DNA of 15,305 nt, from NCBI GenBank assembly GCA_013138755.1, contig WTCC01000148.1, positions 1 to 15,305 on the forward strand, written 5' to 3'. Of the stretch, positions 1 to 8,021 are shown piece by piece. The first letter of the stretch is position 1, and each line of letters starts with the position of its first letter. The translations under genes and the position numbers were made by a program. This stretch comes from Gammaproteobacteria bacterium. Lineage in GTDB: Bacteria > Pseudomonadota > Gammaproteobacteria > SZUA-229. The notes below the pieces were generated by a model that was not told the DNA's origin, ran no database searches, and saw only the letters and a list, made by a program, of their open reading frames with translations.

Positions 1-1
1 T

Positions 2-1171
2 TCCACTTCGCAGCGGACACTTGCCAGTATCAATACGATTAATCAACCAGTCAAAACGATGGCATGGTCAGCTCGCGCACAGAACCTGATTGTTGTCGAT
101 GATAATGAGCAGATGCATCTATACCAGATACACAATGAATACCCGGAAGTTTCCTGGGACGTGCTGTGGGGGAAAATCTGGTACGAGGGTTATGATGAGC
201 CGGATTATATCTGGCAGTCGTCGGCATCGACCAATGAGTTTGAACCCAAGTTCAGTTTAATACCCTTATCCTTTGGCACAATCAAGGCGGCATTTTATGC
301 CATGCTGTTTGCAGTACCGATCGCAATTCTTGGTGCCATGTTTACTGCACAGTTCATGGCGCCCAGGATGCGGCAGACAGTGAAGCCGGCGATCGAAATC
401 ATGGAAGCACTGCCGACGGTTATCCTGGGTTTCCTGGCTGGCCTATGGCTGGCGCCTTATGTTGAAACGCATCTGGCGGGGGTCTTTACCTTATTACTCA
501 TTTTGCCTTTAGGTTTTATCTTTTGCGCCTGGCTCTGGGGTTTCGTACCGAACAAGTCTGTGTTGGAAGGCTGGGAAGCGGCGATATTGATTCCTGTCGT
601 ATTGTTCTTGATATGGCTTTCCATGAGTTTAAGTACACCGATCGAATCTCTGTTCTTCGGCGGTGATATGCGCACTTACATGAGCGTTGAATGGGGATTG
701 AACTATGACCAGCGCAATGCACTGGTCGTGGGTTTAATCATGGGGTTCGCTGTTATCCCGACCATATTTTCTATCGCAGAAGATGCTTTGTTCAGTGTGC
801 CGCAGCACCTGGTACGTGGTTCATTGGCGCTGGGCGCGACGCGATGGCAGACGATGAGCAGTGTGGTTTTACCCGCTGCCAGTGCCGGTATATTTTCCGC
901 TGTGATGATGGGTTTCGGTCGCGCAGTTGGCGAGACTATGATCGTATTGATGGCGACCGGTAATACGCCGTTAATGGATATGAGCCTGTTTCAGGGAATG
1001 CGTACATTAGCTGCCAACCTTGCGGTTGAGGTACCAGAAGCAGAGGTAGCCAGCACGCACTACCGGATATTATTTTTAGCGGCATTACTCTTGTTCATGT
1101 TCACCTTTGTTTTTAACACCCTGGCAGAGATCATCCGTCATCGACTACGTAAAAAGTACAGCGGCTTATGA
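2..1171 (+). CDS. pstC: Phosphate ABC transporter permease PstC (5' truncated by window)
   Basis: One of the two inner-membrane permease subunits of the PstSCAB high-affinity phosphate importer. The reading frame is open from base 2 with no upstream stop, so the gene begins outside the window and the ATG at 59 is internal. About 389 residues are visible. The first ~85 are soluble and include the WGKIWYEGYDEP stretch typical of the long PstC form, whose extra periplasmic domain is absent from E. coli PstC. The ABC permease core follows, with several hydrophobic helices. The EAA coupling loop is visible around visible residues 259-295 (RGSLALGATRWQT...LPAASAGI), followed by GRAVGET. This loop docks onto PstB. 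The stop overlaps the pstA start in an ATGA, which indicates translational coupling. Family assignment is secure; the true length is not visible. Confidence 0.95.
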   Translation, partial: STSQRTLASINTINQPVKTMAWSARAQNLIVVDDNEQMHLYQIHNEYPEVSWDVLWGKIWYEGYDEPDYIWQSSASTNEFEPKFSLIPLSFGTIKAAFYAMLFAVPIAILGAMFTAQFMAPRMRQTVKPAIEIMEALPTVILGFLAGLWLAPYVETHLAGVFTLLLILPLGFIFCAWLWGFVPNKSVLEGWEAAILIPVVLFLIWLSMSLSTPIESLFFGGDMRTYMSVEWGLNYDQRNALVVGLIMGFAVIPTIFSIAEDALFSVPQHLVRGSLALGATRWQTMSSVVLPAASAGIFSAVMMGFGRAVGETMIVLMATGNTPLMDMSLFQGMRTLAANLAVEVPEAEVASTHYRILFLAALLLFMFTFVFNTLAEIIRHRLRKKYSGL

Positions 1172-2832
1172 ATCGACAGAAGACTAGAATGTGGTTTAAG
1201 AGCGGAACGCCGTGGATCTGGCTTAATGCCGGTGCCGTTGCTATCGCACTGGTTGCGGTGTTCGGTTTATTGTTATTGATTTTATTTCGCGGTATGAGTC
1301 ATTTCTGGCCAGCTGATGTCGATGCTTTTTATTACGAAAATCAGCAGAATACGGTGACTGTGATCGCTGAGATCATCGAGTCTGAAACAGTGCCTGTAGA
1401 TGCCGTTCCGGGACTTGATGAGAATCAGGGAGATGAAAAAGGCAACGTGACACGCTACCTGGTCAAAACCGGAAATCGTGATATCTTAGGTAGTGACTTT
1501 CGGTGGTTGTACGATATTGATCTACAAAAACAGGAGCGTCCTGAAGACGTCATGGTGTTGGAACGGATCGAATGGGGTAACTTTTATGGTTATCTGAATG
1601 CGGTTTATGAAGATGGTGAAAAAGTTGCCGAAGGTGAAAAATCCTGGTCAGAATTTATCAGTCGTCTGCATCGTTCTAATGATATACGCGAACGGATACT
1701 ACAGCTCGAGCAAGGTGATATCGGTGCGATCAATTATAAACTGGAACGTTTGCGATTAAAAGAAAGACGTTTACAGATCGATGATGAATTGACCGAAGAA
1801 GCGATCTCATCGCTAGCAGTACAGCGCAAGACACTGGATCTGGAATACAAGATTTTACTGGCAGAAACACAAAAACTTTATCAGCAGATAAATCGTGATT
1901 CGATCAGTGCGGTCGTGATGGATGGCAGTGAAGTTATCGTGCCACTGGAAAAAATAGTCAAAGCATGGCAGCCCAATAAAATGTCGTTCCTCAGCAAGGT
2001 CGGTTTTTATGGGCAGACTTTATGGATGTTCATAAGCGAAGATCCGCGCGAAGCGAACACCGAAGGTGGTATCTTTCCGGCTATCTTTGGTACGGTGATG
2101 ATGGTGTTATTAATGGCAGTGTTAGTGACACCGTTTGGTGTGATAGCCGCTATTTATCTTAGTGAATACGCAAGACAGGGAGTGCTGATCCGAATCATCC
2201 GTATCGCGGTGAATAATCTTGCAGGTGTCCCTTCTATTGTGTACGGTGTTTTTGGGTTAGGATTTTTTGTCTATTTCCTGGGTGGAAATATCGACGCATT
2301 ATTTTTCCCGGAAGCATCACCTGCACCGACATTTGGCACACCGGGTTTGATGTGGTCCTCGTTGACGTTGGCGTTGTTGACCTTGCCAGTCGTTATCGTG
2401 TCGACTGAAGAAGGGTTATCACGTATCCCAACCAGTTTGCGTGAGGGCAGCCTCGCTCTCGGCGCGACAAAAGCAGAAACATTGTGGAGAGTGATATTGC
2501 CGATGGCGAGCCCCGCTATCATGACTGGATTGATACTCGCCGTAGCGCGTGCGGCTGGAGAAGTAGCCCCATTGATGCTGGTCGGTGTGGTAAAGCTGGC
2601 GCCCAGTCTGCCATTAGACGGAAACTTTCCGTTTCTACATCTGGATAGAAAATTTATGCATCTGGGTTTTCATATCTACGATGTTGGTTTTCAGAGCCCT
2701 AACGTAGAAGCGGCACGACCACTGGTCTACGCGACCTCGTTTTTACTGGTCGTCGTTATCGTCAGTCTGAATCTAACGGCGATAAGTATAAGAAACAGGT
2801 TACGTGAAAAATACCGTGCGCTTGACGGTTGA
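1168..2832 (+). CDS. pstA: Phosphate ABC transporter permease PstA, long form
   Basis: Second permease subunit of the phosphate importer, 554 residues against about 296 in E. coli. One N-terminal helix (about residues 18-41) is followed by a large soluble insertion. Residues ~160-245 of that insertion are rich in Leu, Glu, Lys and Arg in heptad-like spacing and probably form a coiled coil. The canonical transmembrane permease domain occupies roughly residues 300-545. The EAA loop lies near residues 412-445 (EEGLSRIPTSLREGSLALGAT), and ARAAGEVAPLML follows. The ATG overlaps the pstC stop by 4 nt, so the two permeases should be made in step. The expanded N-terminal part matches the expanded PstC of the same operon. 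The function of the extra domain is unknown to me. Family assignment is secure. Confidence 0.95.
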   Translation: MNRQKTRMWFKSGTPWIWLNAGAVAIALVAVFGLLLLILFRGMSHFWPADVDAFYYENQQNTVTVIAEIIESETVPVDAVPGLDENQGDEKGNVTRYLVKTGNRDILGSDFRWLYDIDLQKQERPEDVMVLERIEWGNFYGYLNAVYEDGEKVAEGEKSWSEFISRLHRSNDIRERILQLEQGDIGAINYKLERLRLKERRLQIDDELTEEAISSLAVQRKTLDLEYKILLAETQKLYQQINRDSISAVVMDGSEVIVPLEKIVKAWQPNKMSFLSKVGFYGQTLWMFISEDPREANTEGGIFPAIFGTVMMVLLMAVLVTPFGVIAAIYLSEYARQGVLIRIIRIAVNNLAGVPSIVYGVFGLGFFVYFLGGNIDALFFPEASPAPTFGTPGLMWSSLTLALLTLPVVIVSTEEGLSRIPTSLREGSLALGATKAETLWRVILPMASPAIMTGLILAVARAAGEVAPLMLVGVVKLAPSLPLDGNFPFLHLDRKFMHLGFHIYDVGFQSPNVEAARPLVYATSFLLVVVIVSLNLTAISIRNRLREKYRALDG

Positions 2833-2850
2833 TGCTGATAGCTAACTAGC

Positions 2851-3720
2851 ATGCAAAACGATTACGCTGATGGTATAAATAGTGTGGAACAAATTATGAA
2901 TGAATCTGTAGTTAGAAAAATTGACTCTTCGATACTTGGCTCTAAATCAGAGCCTGATGTCGACTCTGAAATGTGTCTTGATGTAAAAAACCTTAGACTG
3001 TTTTATGGTGAAACTCAGGCGTTAAAAGATATCAGTTTTCAGATGAAGAAAAATCGTGTTACTGCATTTATCGGTCCCAGTGGCTGCGGTAAGTCAACAT
3101 TGCTACGTTGCTTTAACCGGATGAATGATCTGGTCGATAGTGCGCGGGTTGAAGGTGAAATTATTCTTGATGGTAAAAATATCTACGATCCTGAGATCGA
3201 TGTCACCGCGTTACGCCAGCGCGTGGGCATGGTGTTCCAGAAGCCAAATCCCTTTCCGATGAGTATCTTCGAGAATGTGGCTTATGGTCTGCGTCTGCAG
3301 GGTTTTAAAAAGCGTAGACTGTTAGAAGAAAAAGTAGAATGGGCGCTCAAGGGTTCAGCACTGTGGGATGAAGTAAAAGATCGTCTGGATGAGAGCGCAC
3401 TGGGCCTGTCCGGTGGTCAGCAGCAACGTCTGGTTATCGCCAGGGCGATTGCTATCGAGCCGGAAATATTATTACTCGATGAACCAGCGTCAGCGCTTGA
3501 TCCGATATCGACGCTTAAGATCGAAGAATTGATATCCGAACTAAAGTCTCAATACACGATTCTTATCGTGACCCATAACATGCAACAGGCTGCACGTGTT
3601 TCCGATGAGACCGCCTTTATGTACCTGGGTGAGATGATCGAATTCGGTAAGACAGACAGAATATTTACCAATCCTGAAATGAAACAGACAGAAGACTACA
3701 TCACCGGCCGATATGGCTGA
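2851..3720 (+). CDS. pstB: Phosphate ABC transporter ATP-binding protein PstB
   Basis: Cytoplasmic ATPase that powers phosphate import through PstC and PstA. All ABC motifs are intact: Walker [10 protein letters not shown] at residues 75-83, Q-loop Gln130 ([12 protein letters not shown], characteristic of PstB), signature LSGGQ at 186-190, Walker B ILLLDE at 206-211, and switch His242. Its 289 residues exceed the 257 of E. coli PstB because of a ~30-residue polar N-terminal extension. The start is uncertain. The ATG at 2851 has no clear ribosome site, while the in-frame ATG at 2896 (residue 16) has GTGGAA upstream and would still leave a complete domain. It lies 18 nt after pstA, in the same operon. 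Confidence 0.96.
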   Translation: MQNDYADGINSVEQIMNESVVRKIDSSILGSKSEPDVDSEMCLDVKNLRLFYGETQALKDISFQMKKNRVTAFIGPSGCGKSTLLRCFNRMNDLVDSARVEGEIILDGKNIYDPEIDVTALRQRVGMVFQKPNPFPMSIFENVAYGLRLQGFKKRRLLEEKVEWALKGSALWDEVKDRLDESALGLSGGQQQRLVIARAIAIEPEILLLDEPASALDPISTLKIEELISELKSQYTILIVTHNMQQAARVSDETAFMYLGEMIEFGKTDRIFTNPEMKQTEDYITGRYG

Positions 3721-3726
3721 GGTGAT

Positions 3727-3754
3727 TTAACGAGATACAATTAACGAGATGCAA
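3727..3754 (+). repeat. Tandem 14-bp duplication between pstB and phoU
   Basis: TTAACGAGATACAA (3727-3740) is directly followed by TTAACGAGATGCAA (3741-3754), identical at 13 of 14 bases. It fills most of the 45-nt gap between the pstB stop and the phoU start and ends just before the GGGG ribosome site. A recent replication-slippage duplication is likely; no function is evident. Confidence 0.8.
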
Positions 3755-3765
3755 CGGGGTTAATC

Positions 3766-4482
3766 ATGGATACAAACGGTACGAGCCAGCATATCTCACA
3801 CCAGTTCGATAAAGAGATGGAAGCACTTCGTCACAAGGTGTTGAAGATGGGTGGTCTGGTAGAGCAGCAGATCAGTGGTGCTATCGAAGCGCTGCAAGAG
3901 ACGGATGCCGCTGCTGCAGAAAAAATTATTCGTCGAGACCACAAGGTCAATGCACTCGAAGTCAATATCGATGAAGCCTGCACCCAGATTCTTGCCAGAC
4001 GTCAGCCAGCGGCTACAGATCTAAGAATGGTAATCGCGGTCATCAAGACGATTACCGACCTGGAGCGCATCGGTGATGAAGCTGAAAAAATTGCCAGGAT
4101 GGCTGTTAACCTTGCCGAAGATGACGTTAAGTTTGGCAGTCGTTATGCCGGCATCCATCATCTCAGTGATCTGGTTAAACGCATGGTGCATGATGTGCTC
4201 GACGCCTATGCACGTCTGGATGTCGATGCTGCCATCAAGGTGGTGCGAGATGATGAAGAGACCGATCAGGAGTACCAGAATCTTATTCGCATGTTGATCA
4301 CTTATATGATGGAAGATCCGAGAAAGATTTCAGAAGTTCTCGATGTGATCTGGGTGGCACGTGCGCTCGAGCGCATAGGTGATCACGCTAAGAATATCGG
4401 TGAATATGTTATCTACCTGGTGAAAGGTAAAGACATACGTCACCTTGATCTGGATGAAGTCGAGAAAGATATTTTTTCGTGA
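3766..4482 (+). CDS. phoU: Phosphate-specific transport regulator PhoU
   Basis: PhoU links PstSCAB transport activity to PhoR, so that the Pho regulon is silenced when phosphate is plentiful. The protein is 238 residues, the usual length. It contains two repeated all-helical PhoU domains, each with the metal-binding E/D-rich signature: TITDLERIGDEAEKIAR near residues 91-107, and ARALERIGDHAKNIGEY near residues 203-219. GGGG lies about 9 nt before the ATG and could serve as the ribosome site. It follows pstB by 45 nt and precedes phoB by 12 nt, so it sits between transporter and two-component genes as its role predicts. Confidence 0.96.
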   Translation: MDTNGTSQHISHQFDKEMEALRHKVLKMGGLVEQQISGAIEALQETDAAAAEKIIRRDHKVNALEVNIDEACTQILARRQPAATDLRMVIAVIKTITDLERIGDEAEKIARMAVNLAEDDVKFGSRYAGIHHLSDLVKRMVHDVLDAYARLDVDAAIKVVRDDEETDQEYQNLIRMLITYMMEDPRKISEVLDVIWVARALERIGDHAKNIGEYVIYLVKGKDIRHLDLDEVEKDIFS

Positions 4483-4494
4483 TGAGTTCTTGAA

Positions 4495-5175
4495 ATGAAA
4501 CATGCAAAAATTCTGGTGGTCGAAGACGATACTGGTATACAGGATATGCTCAAGTTTTCTCTGTCTGCGGAAGGTTATTCGATAGATCAGGCATTTACCG
4601 TTAAACAGGCCTGGGAGATCATCCAGAACAAAGCTGTCGACCTAGTTCTGCTGGACTGGATGCTGCCGGACAACAGCGGCATCGACCTGTTGCACCGCAT
4701 CCGAAAATATCATTCTATGCTGCCAGTCATCATGGTGACGGCAAAAACCGAAGAAGAAGACAGAATATTGGGTCTGGATGTGGGTGCAGATGACTATGTG
4801 ACAAAACCTTTTTCAGTCCGCGAGTTGAGCTCCAGGATACAGGCACTATTGCGCCGTACCATGCCTGATGAACAACCTTTGCAGATCGGTGAACTGCACC
4901 TTGACCCGACCAGTCATCGCGTAAAAGTTGGCGATAGCCCAATGGAACTTTCACCGACGGAATTTCGTTTGCTACATTATTTTATGTTAAATATCGACCG
5001 TGTTTTTACCCGTTCACAATTGCTCGACCAGGTATGGGGTTCACAGGTGTATGTCGAGGAGCGTACGGTTGATGTACATATACGCCGCCTGAGAAAACAG
5101 CTTGCACCTTATGGCATAGATTCATTGCTGCAGACAGTTCATGGCAGTGGTTACCGATTTTCGAGACATTCCTGA
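4495..5175 (+). CDS. phoB: Phosphate regulon response regulator PhoB
   Basis: OmpR-family response regulator that, when phosphorylated by PhoR, binds Pho boxes and recruits sigma-70 RNA polymerase. The receiver domain (residues ~1-120) has the acidic pocket Glu10/Asp11, phospho-acceptor Asp54 (VLLDWMLPD), Thr82 and Lys104. The winged-helix DNA-binding domain (residues ~130-226) carries the ELSPTEFRLL and TVDVHIRRLRKQL helices and ends with the VHGSGYRFS wing typical of PhoB. Length of 226 is close to E. coli's 229. The gene lies 12 nt after phoU and 26 nt before phoR. A likely direct target is the tandem Pho box array before pstS in this window. Confidence 0.96.
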   Translation: MKHAKILVVEDDTGIQDMLKFSLSAEGYSIDQAFTVKQAWEIIQNKAVDLVLLDWMLPDNSGIDLLHRIRKYHSMLPVIMVTAKTEEEDRILGLDVGADDYVTKPFSVRELSSRIQALLRRTMPDEQPLQIGELHLDPTSHRVKVGDSPMELSPTEFRLLHYFMLNIDRVFTRSQLLDQVWGSQVYVEERTVDVHIRRLRKQLAPYGIDSLLQTVHGSGYRFSRHS

Positions 5176-5201
5176 CAGTGGCATGAGATAGGTAGACAGG
5201 C

Positions 5202-6515
5202 ATGACGGCACAGTTGCAACGTGAGCTCGTAGTTTTATCAGTATGGTTGTTTATCATGCTGCTGATCGGCATTATAGTAGATTTGATATCTGTTCTTCTG
5301 TTAATAGGATTACTGCTTTATGTCGGTTGGAATTTATACAACCTGAACAAACTGAGTCGTTGGCTTGCTAACCCATCGAAACAATCACCAGAAGCAGTCG
5401 GCTTATGGGATGAAGTTTATTACCAGTTACATAATCTCTACAAACGTCAGCGAAGAGCGCGTAAAAAACTTGCGTCTATCTTAAGTCGTTTTCAGAAATC
5501 CACACAGGCTTTGCCCTATGCCACGATCATCCTGAACACGTTTAACGAGATCGAGTGGTTTAATCCTGCGGCGAGTCAGATGTTTGATCTGCAACCACGA
5601 ACCGATGTCGGGCAGCGTATCGATAACTTGATCCGTCTGCCGGCATTTACAAAATATATTCAACAGAAAGCATTTGATGAGCCGCTTAAATTTACCTTGA
5701 ACAATAAACAGCTGATTCTGAATGTCACTAAATATGGTGATGGACAATATCTATTAAGTGCCCGAGATATAACCTCTTTGAGTCGGATCGATGAAATGCG
5801 CCGGGATTTTATTTCCAATGCCTCACATGAGCTGCGAACACCGTTGACGGTGATCTCTGGTTATATCGAATTTTTATCGCATAAGGTCAGAGATGATGTA
5901 AGTGATGGCAGCAGGATTCCACTGGAAAAGATCGAAGAACAGATTTCGAGGATGAATGATATTATCGCTGAACTGATCGAGCTGGCCAGACTCGAGTCGT
6001 CACCGAGTGTCGATCACTCGGTTAGAGTCGAGATAGATACACTGATCAACGATGTGTATAGCCAGGGTCTGGTGCTCGATAAAAATGAACATGTGATCAG
6101 TCTGGATATAGATACTGAAAAATTGCGCAAGATGGATTCATTAAGTCTATACGGTAACCATGATGAGCTGCGCATGGCGATTTCAAATCTGCTGACTAAT
6201 GCGATCAGGTATACGCCAGCAGGTGGTGATATTAAATTATTTGTTGCTGCCGATGACTCTACTATATCTATCGGTGTACAGGATTCAGGTGTTGGCATCA
6301 ACTACGAACACATCCCCAGGTTGACCGAGCGTTTTTACCGTGTCGATGAAGGCCGCTCAAGAGAGGTCGGTGGCACCGGCCTGGGTCTTGCTATCGTAAA
6401 ACACATTCTCGATCGTCACAGAGCCAACCTGACCATACAGAGTGAGCCCGGTAAGGGCAGCCTGTTTCGCTGCGATTTTCCGGCGGCTCAATTAGGGCTG
6501 CAGGAACAAGGTTAG
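5202..6515 (+). CDS. phoR: Phosphate regulon sensor histidine kinase PhoR
   Basis: Membrane histidine kinase partner of PhoB, 437 residues, near the usual ~430. Two closely spaced helices at residues ~8-45 leave almost no periplasmic loop, in keeping with PhoR sensing through PstSCAB/PhoU rather than a ligand. A PAS domain follows (residues ~100-190, PYATIILNTFNEIEWFNPAA). The HisKA domain has phospho-acceptor His209 in NASHELRTPLT. The ATPase domain has an N box (Asn329, Asn333), G1 box DSGVGI at 361-366, F box ERFYRVDE near 376, and G2 box GGTGLGLAIV at 390-399. All catalytic motifs are intact. No clear terminator separates it from pstS. Confidence 0.95.
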   Translation: MTAQLQRELVVLSVWLFIMLLIGIIVDLISVLLLIGLLLYVGWNLYNLNKLSRWLANPSKQSPEAVGLWDEVYYQLHNLYKRQRRARKKLASILSRFQKSTQALPYATIILNTFNEIEWFNPAASQMFDLQPRTDVGQRIDNLIRLPAFTKYIQQKAFDEPLKFTLNNKQLILNVTKYGDGQYLLSARDITSLSRIDEMRRDFISNASHELRTPLTVISGYIEFLSHKVRDDVSDGSRIPLEKIEEQISRMNDIIAELIELARLESSPSVDHSVRVEIDTLINDVYSQGLVLDKNEHVISLDIDTEKLRKMDSLSLYGNHDELRMAISNLLTNAIRYTPAGGDIKLFVAADDSTISIGVQDSGVGINYEHIPRLTERFYRVDEGRSREVGGTGLGLAIVKHILDRHRANLTIQSEPGKGSLFRCDFPAAQLGLQEQG

Positions 6516-6545
6516 GGTCAGAGGTTTAGCGATAAGGGGCTGGAA

Positions 6546-6585
6546 CTGTAACAATATGGTAACAACTCTGTCATTTTACATTCAC
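6546..6585 (+). promoter_or_regulatory. Tandem Pho box array (PhoB binding site) upstream of pstS
   Basis: Four 7-bp half-sites repeat with an exact 11-bp period: CTGTAAC (6546-6552), TGGTAAC (6557-6563), CTGTCAT (6568-6574) and CATTCAC (6579-6585), separated by AT-rich 4-bp spacers (AATA, AACT, TTTA). The E. coli PhoB half-site consensus is CTGTCAT/C with a 4-bp AT-rich spacer. The third copy is a perfect match and the others keep most positions. This equals two consecutive Pho boxes. Their end lies 10 bp before a -10-like GATAAT, the geometry of PhoB-activated promoters in which the box replaces the -35. Confidence 0.88.
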
Positions 6586-6595
6586 AAATAATGCA

Positions 6596-6601
6596 GATAA
6601 T
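6596..6601 (+). promoter_or_regulatory. -10 element of the PhoB-dependent pstS promoter
   Basis: GATAAT differs from the sigma-70 TATAAT consensus at one position and begins 10 bp downstream of the last PhoB half-site. No good -35 hexamer is needed in this promoter class. A GAGG ribosome site follows at 6621-6624, 11 nt before the pstS ATG at 6636. Confidence 0.7.
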
Positions 6602-6635
6602 AAGCGCACTTATTTAATCTGAGGTTCATAAAATA

Positions 6636-7637
6636 ATGAAGCGAATAATGAAACAAAAAAGTATTACATCTGCTGTAAGAATGCTATTAAGCAGCTCAAT
6701 TATCGGTCTAGGTCTATTTGCTGCCAGCAATGCATATGCAGTATCTGTCGATAAAGATATACCTGAATATAAATCAGTCAGTGGCATTTCGGGTAATCTA
6801 TCCAGTGTGGGTTCCGATACGCTGGCTAACCTGATGACATTATGGGCAGAATCATTTAAACGTGCTTACCCGAATGTGAATATTCAGATTCAGGCGGCCG
6901 GTTCATCGACTGCACCACCAGCATTGACCGAAGCGACTTCTAGCTTCGGACCGATGAGCCGTAAGATGAAGTCCAAAGAAATCGCAGCATTTGAAGATCG
7001 TTATGGTTATAAACCAACTGCAATTCCTGTTGCTATCGATGCTCTTGCTGTTTATGTGAATAAAGACAACCCGGTAAAAGGTTTTGCGATTCCTGATGTC
7101 GATGCAGTATTTTCATCAACACGTAAATGTGGCGGTGATAAGGACATTAAAAAATGGGGTGGTCTGGGTTTAACGGGTGCATGGAAAAATCGTAATATCC
7201 AGATCTACGGCCGTAATTCAGTATCTGGTACTTATGGTTACTTTAAGAAGAAAGCGTTGTGTAAAGGTGATTATAAAAATAACGTAAATGAGCAACCAGG
7301 TTCTGCTTCAGTCGTACAATCTGTATCAACCTCTATCAACGGAATCGGTTATTCTGGTATCGGTTATAAAACCTCTGGCGTACGTGCAGTGCCACTGACC
7401 AAAAAAGTTGGCGGTGATTTTATTGCAGCAACACCAGCCAATGCAGTATCAGGTGAATACCCGTTATCTCGATTCCTGTATGTTTATGTGAATAAACATC
7501 CGAACAAAGAACTGGCACCGTTGGAAAAAGAATTCATCAAACTTATCCTCTCCCAGCAGGGACAGGAAGTAGTTATCAAAGATGGTTATATTCCGTTACC
7601 AACTAAAGTTGTTGAGAAATATCTGCAGCAGTTATAG
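6636..7637 (+). CDS. pstS: Periplasmic phosphate-binding protein PstS
   Basis: Captures phosphate in the periplasm and delivers it to PstCA. It has 333 residues with a signal peptide: basic MKRIMKQK, a hydrophobic core, and likely cleavage after AYA at residue 35. The mature PBP-like fold carries phosphate-loop motifs VGSDTLANL (about 58-66), [23 protein letters not shown] (two parts, about 88-109) and [12 protein letters not shown] (about 192-203). Cys165 and Cys209 could form a disulfide. It sits after phoR with its own Pho box promoter and is closed by a strong terminator, so it can be made in excess over the transporter core. A second in-frame ATG at 6648 is possible, but the upstream one fits the ribosome site. 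This is the PstS family sometimes annotated as PstS-like. Confidence 0.93.
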   Translation: MKRIMKQKSITSAVRMLLSSSIIGLGLFAASNAYAVSVDKDIPEYKSVSGISGNLSSVGSDTLANLMTLWAESFKRAYPNVNIQIQAAGSSTAPPALTEATSSFGPMSRKMKSKEIAAFEDRYGYKPTAIPVAIDALAVYVNKDNPVKGFAIPDVDAVFSSTRKCGGDKDIKKWGGLGLTGAWKNRNIQIYGRNSVSGTYGYFKKKALCKGDYKNNVNEQPGSASVVQSVSTSINGIGYSGIGYKTSGVRAVPLTKKVGGDFIAATPANAVSGEYPLSRFLYVYVNKHPNKELAPLEKEFIKLILSQQGQEVVIKDGYIPLPTKVVEKYLQQL

Positions 7638-7662
7638 CGGAATTTTTTTACCAGCAAGCAAT

Positions 7663-7690
7663 AAAAACGCCGGCTTAGTCCGGCGTTTTT
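7663..7690 (+). terminator. Rho-independent terminator after pstS
   Basis: A perfect 11-bp inverted repeat, AAAAACGCCGG / CCGGCGTTTTT, with a 6-nt loop (CTTAGT). The GC-rich core is followed by a T run, 25 nt after the pstS stop. Because the arms carry A and T tracts on both sides, it could work in either direction. Confidence 0.92.
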
Positions 7691-7695
7691 GCGTG

Positions 7696-7716
7696 ACGCA
7701 TATCTTTGATATGCGT
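7696..7716. repeat. Small inverted repeat downstream of the pstS terminator
   Basis: Perfect 9-bp arms ACGCATATC and GATATGCGT around a TTT loop, directly after the terminator. No T run follows, so it is not an obvious second terminator. It could be a protein-binding palindrome or an RNA hairpin; its role is unknown. Confidence 0.55.
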
Positions 7717-7755
7717 GCAATCTATTGATTCTAATCTAAATGTTTAGGCTATAAA

Positions 7756-7993
7756 TTACTTTATGTCGTGAAAGCAATCTTTGTGCCGGTAACAGTCAGT
7801 ACACGTGTAAGTACCTTGTGTAGCAACGATGTTTCTCCTGGAATTTGTAAGGCTAAAAACCAGGGATGATATTGCTGAGTCTGATTTGTTTGAGAAGATG
7901 TGAGCAGATTTTGCATACAGGTGTAAAGAAGTCGTCCGGCTTATCTTTAAGTTCGCATGTCTCTATTGTTCGCTCAATATTGTTGTCTGGTAA
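7756..7993 (-). pseudogene. Possible decayed cysteine-rich small gene (intergenic, minus strand)
   Basis: The 384-bp gap between pstS and the next gene holds no intact gene. On the minus strand one frame, open from 7993 to a stop at 7853-7855, reads through TPVCKICSHLL with a Cys-x2-Cys pair. An overlapping second frame ends at 7756-7758 with YTCTDCYRHKDCFHDIK, another Cys-x2-Cys plus extra Cys and His. Joined by one frameshift, the two would give a ~75-residue protein with paired knuckles resembling a zinc ribbon or metal-binding protein. Neither frame has a convincing ATG or ribosome site. It may be a frameshifted remnant or chance; I do not recognise a family. Confidence 0.2.
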
Positions 7994-8021
7994 TTACCTG
8001 TAGACGGACACTATAACTTTT

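Noticed and set aside
59..61. ATG at 59 as the start of pstC
   Set aside because: The frame stays open upstream to the window edge and long-form PstC proteins extend well beyond this point.
7989..7998. Palindrome GGTAATTACC downstream of the 141-residue protein gene
   Set aside because: No loop and no T run on the appropriate side; too short to call a terminator or operator.
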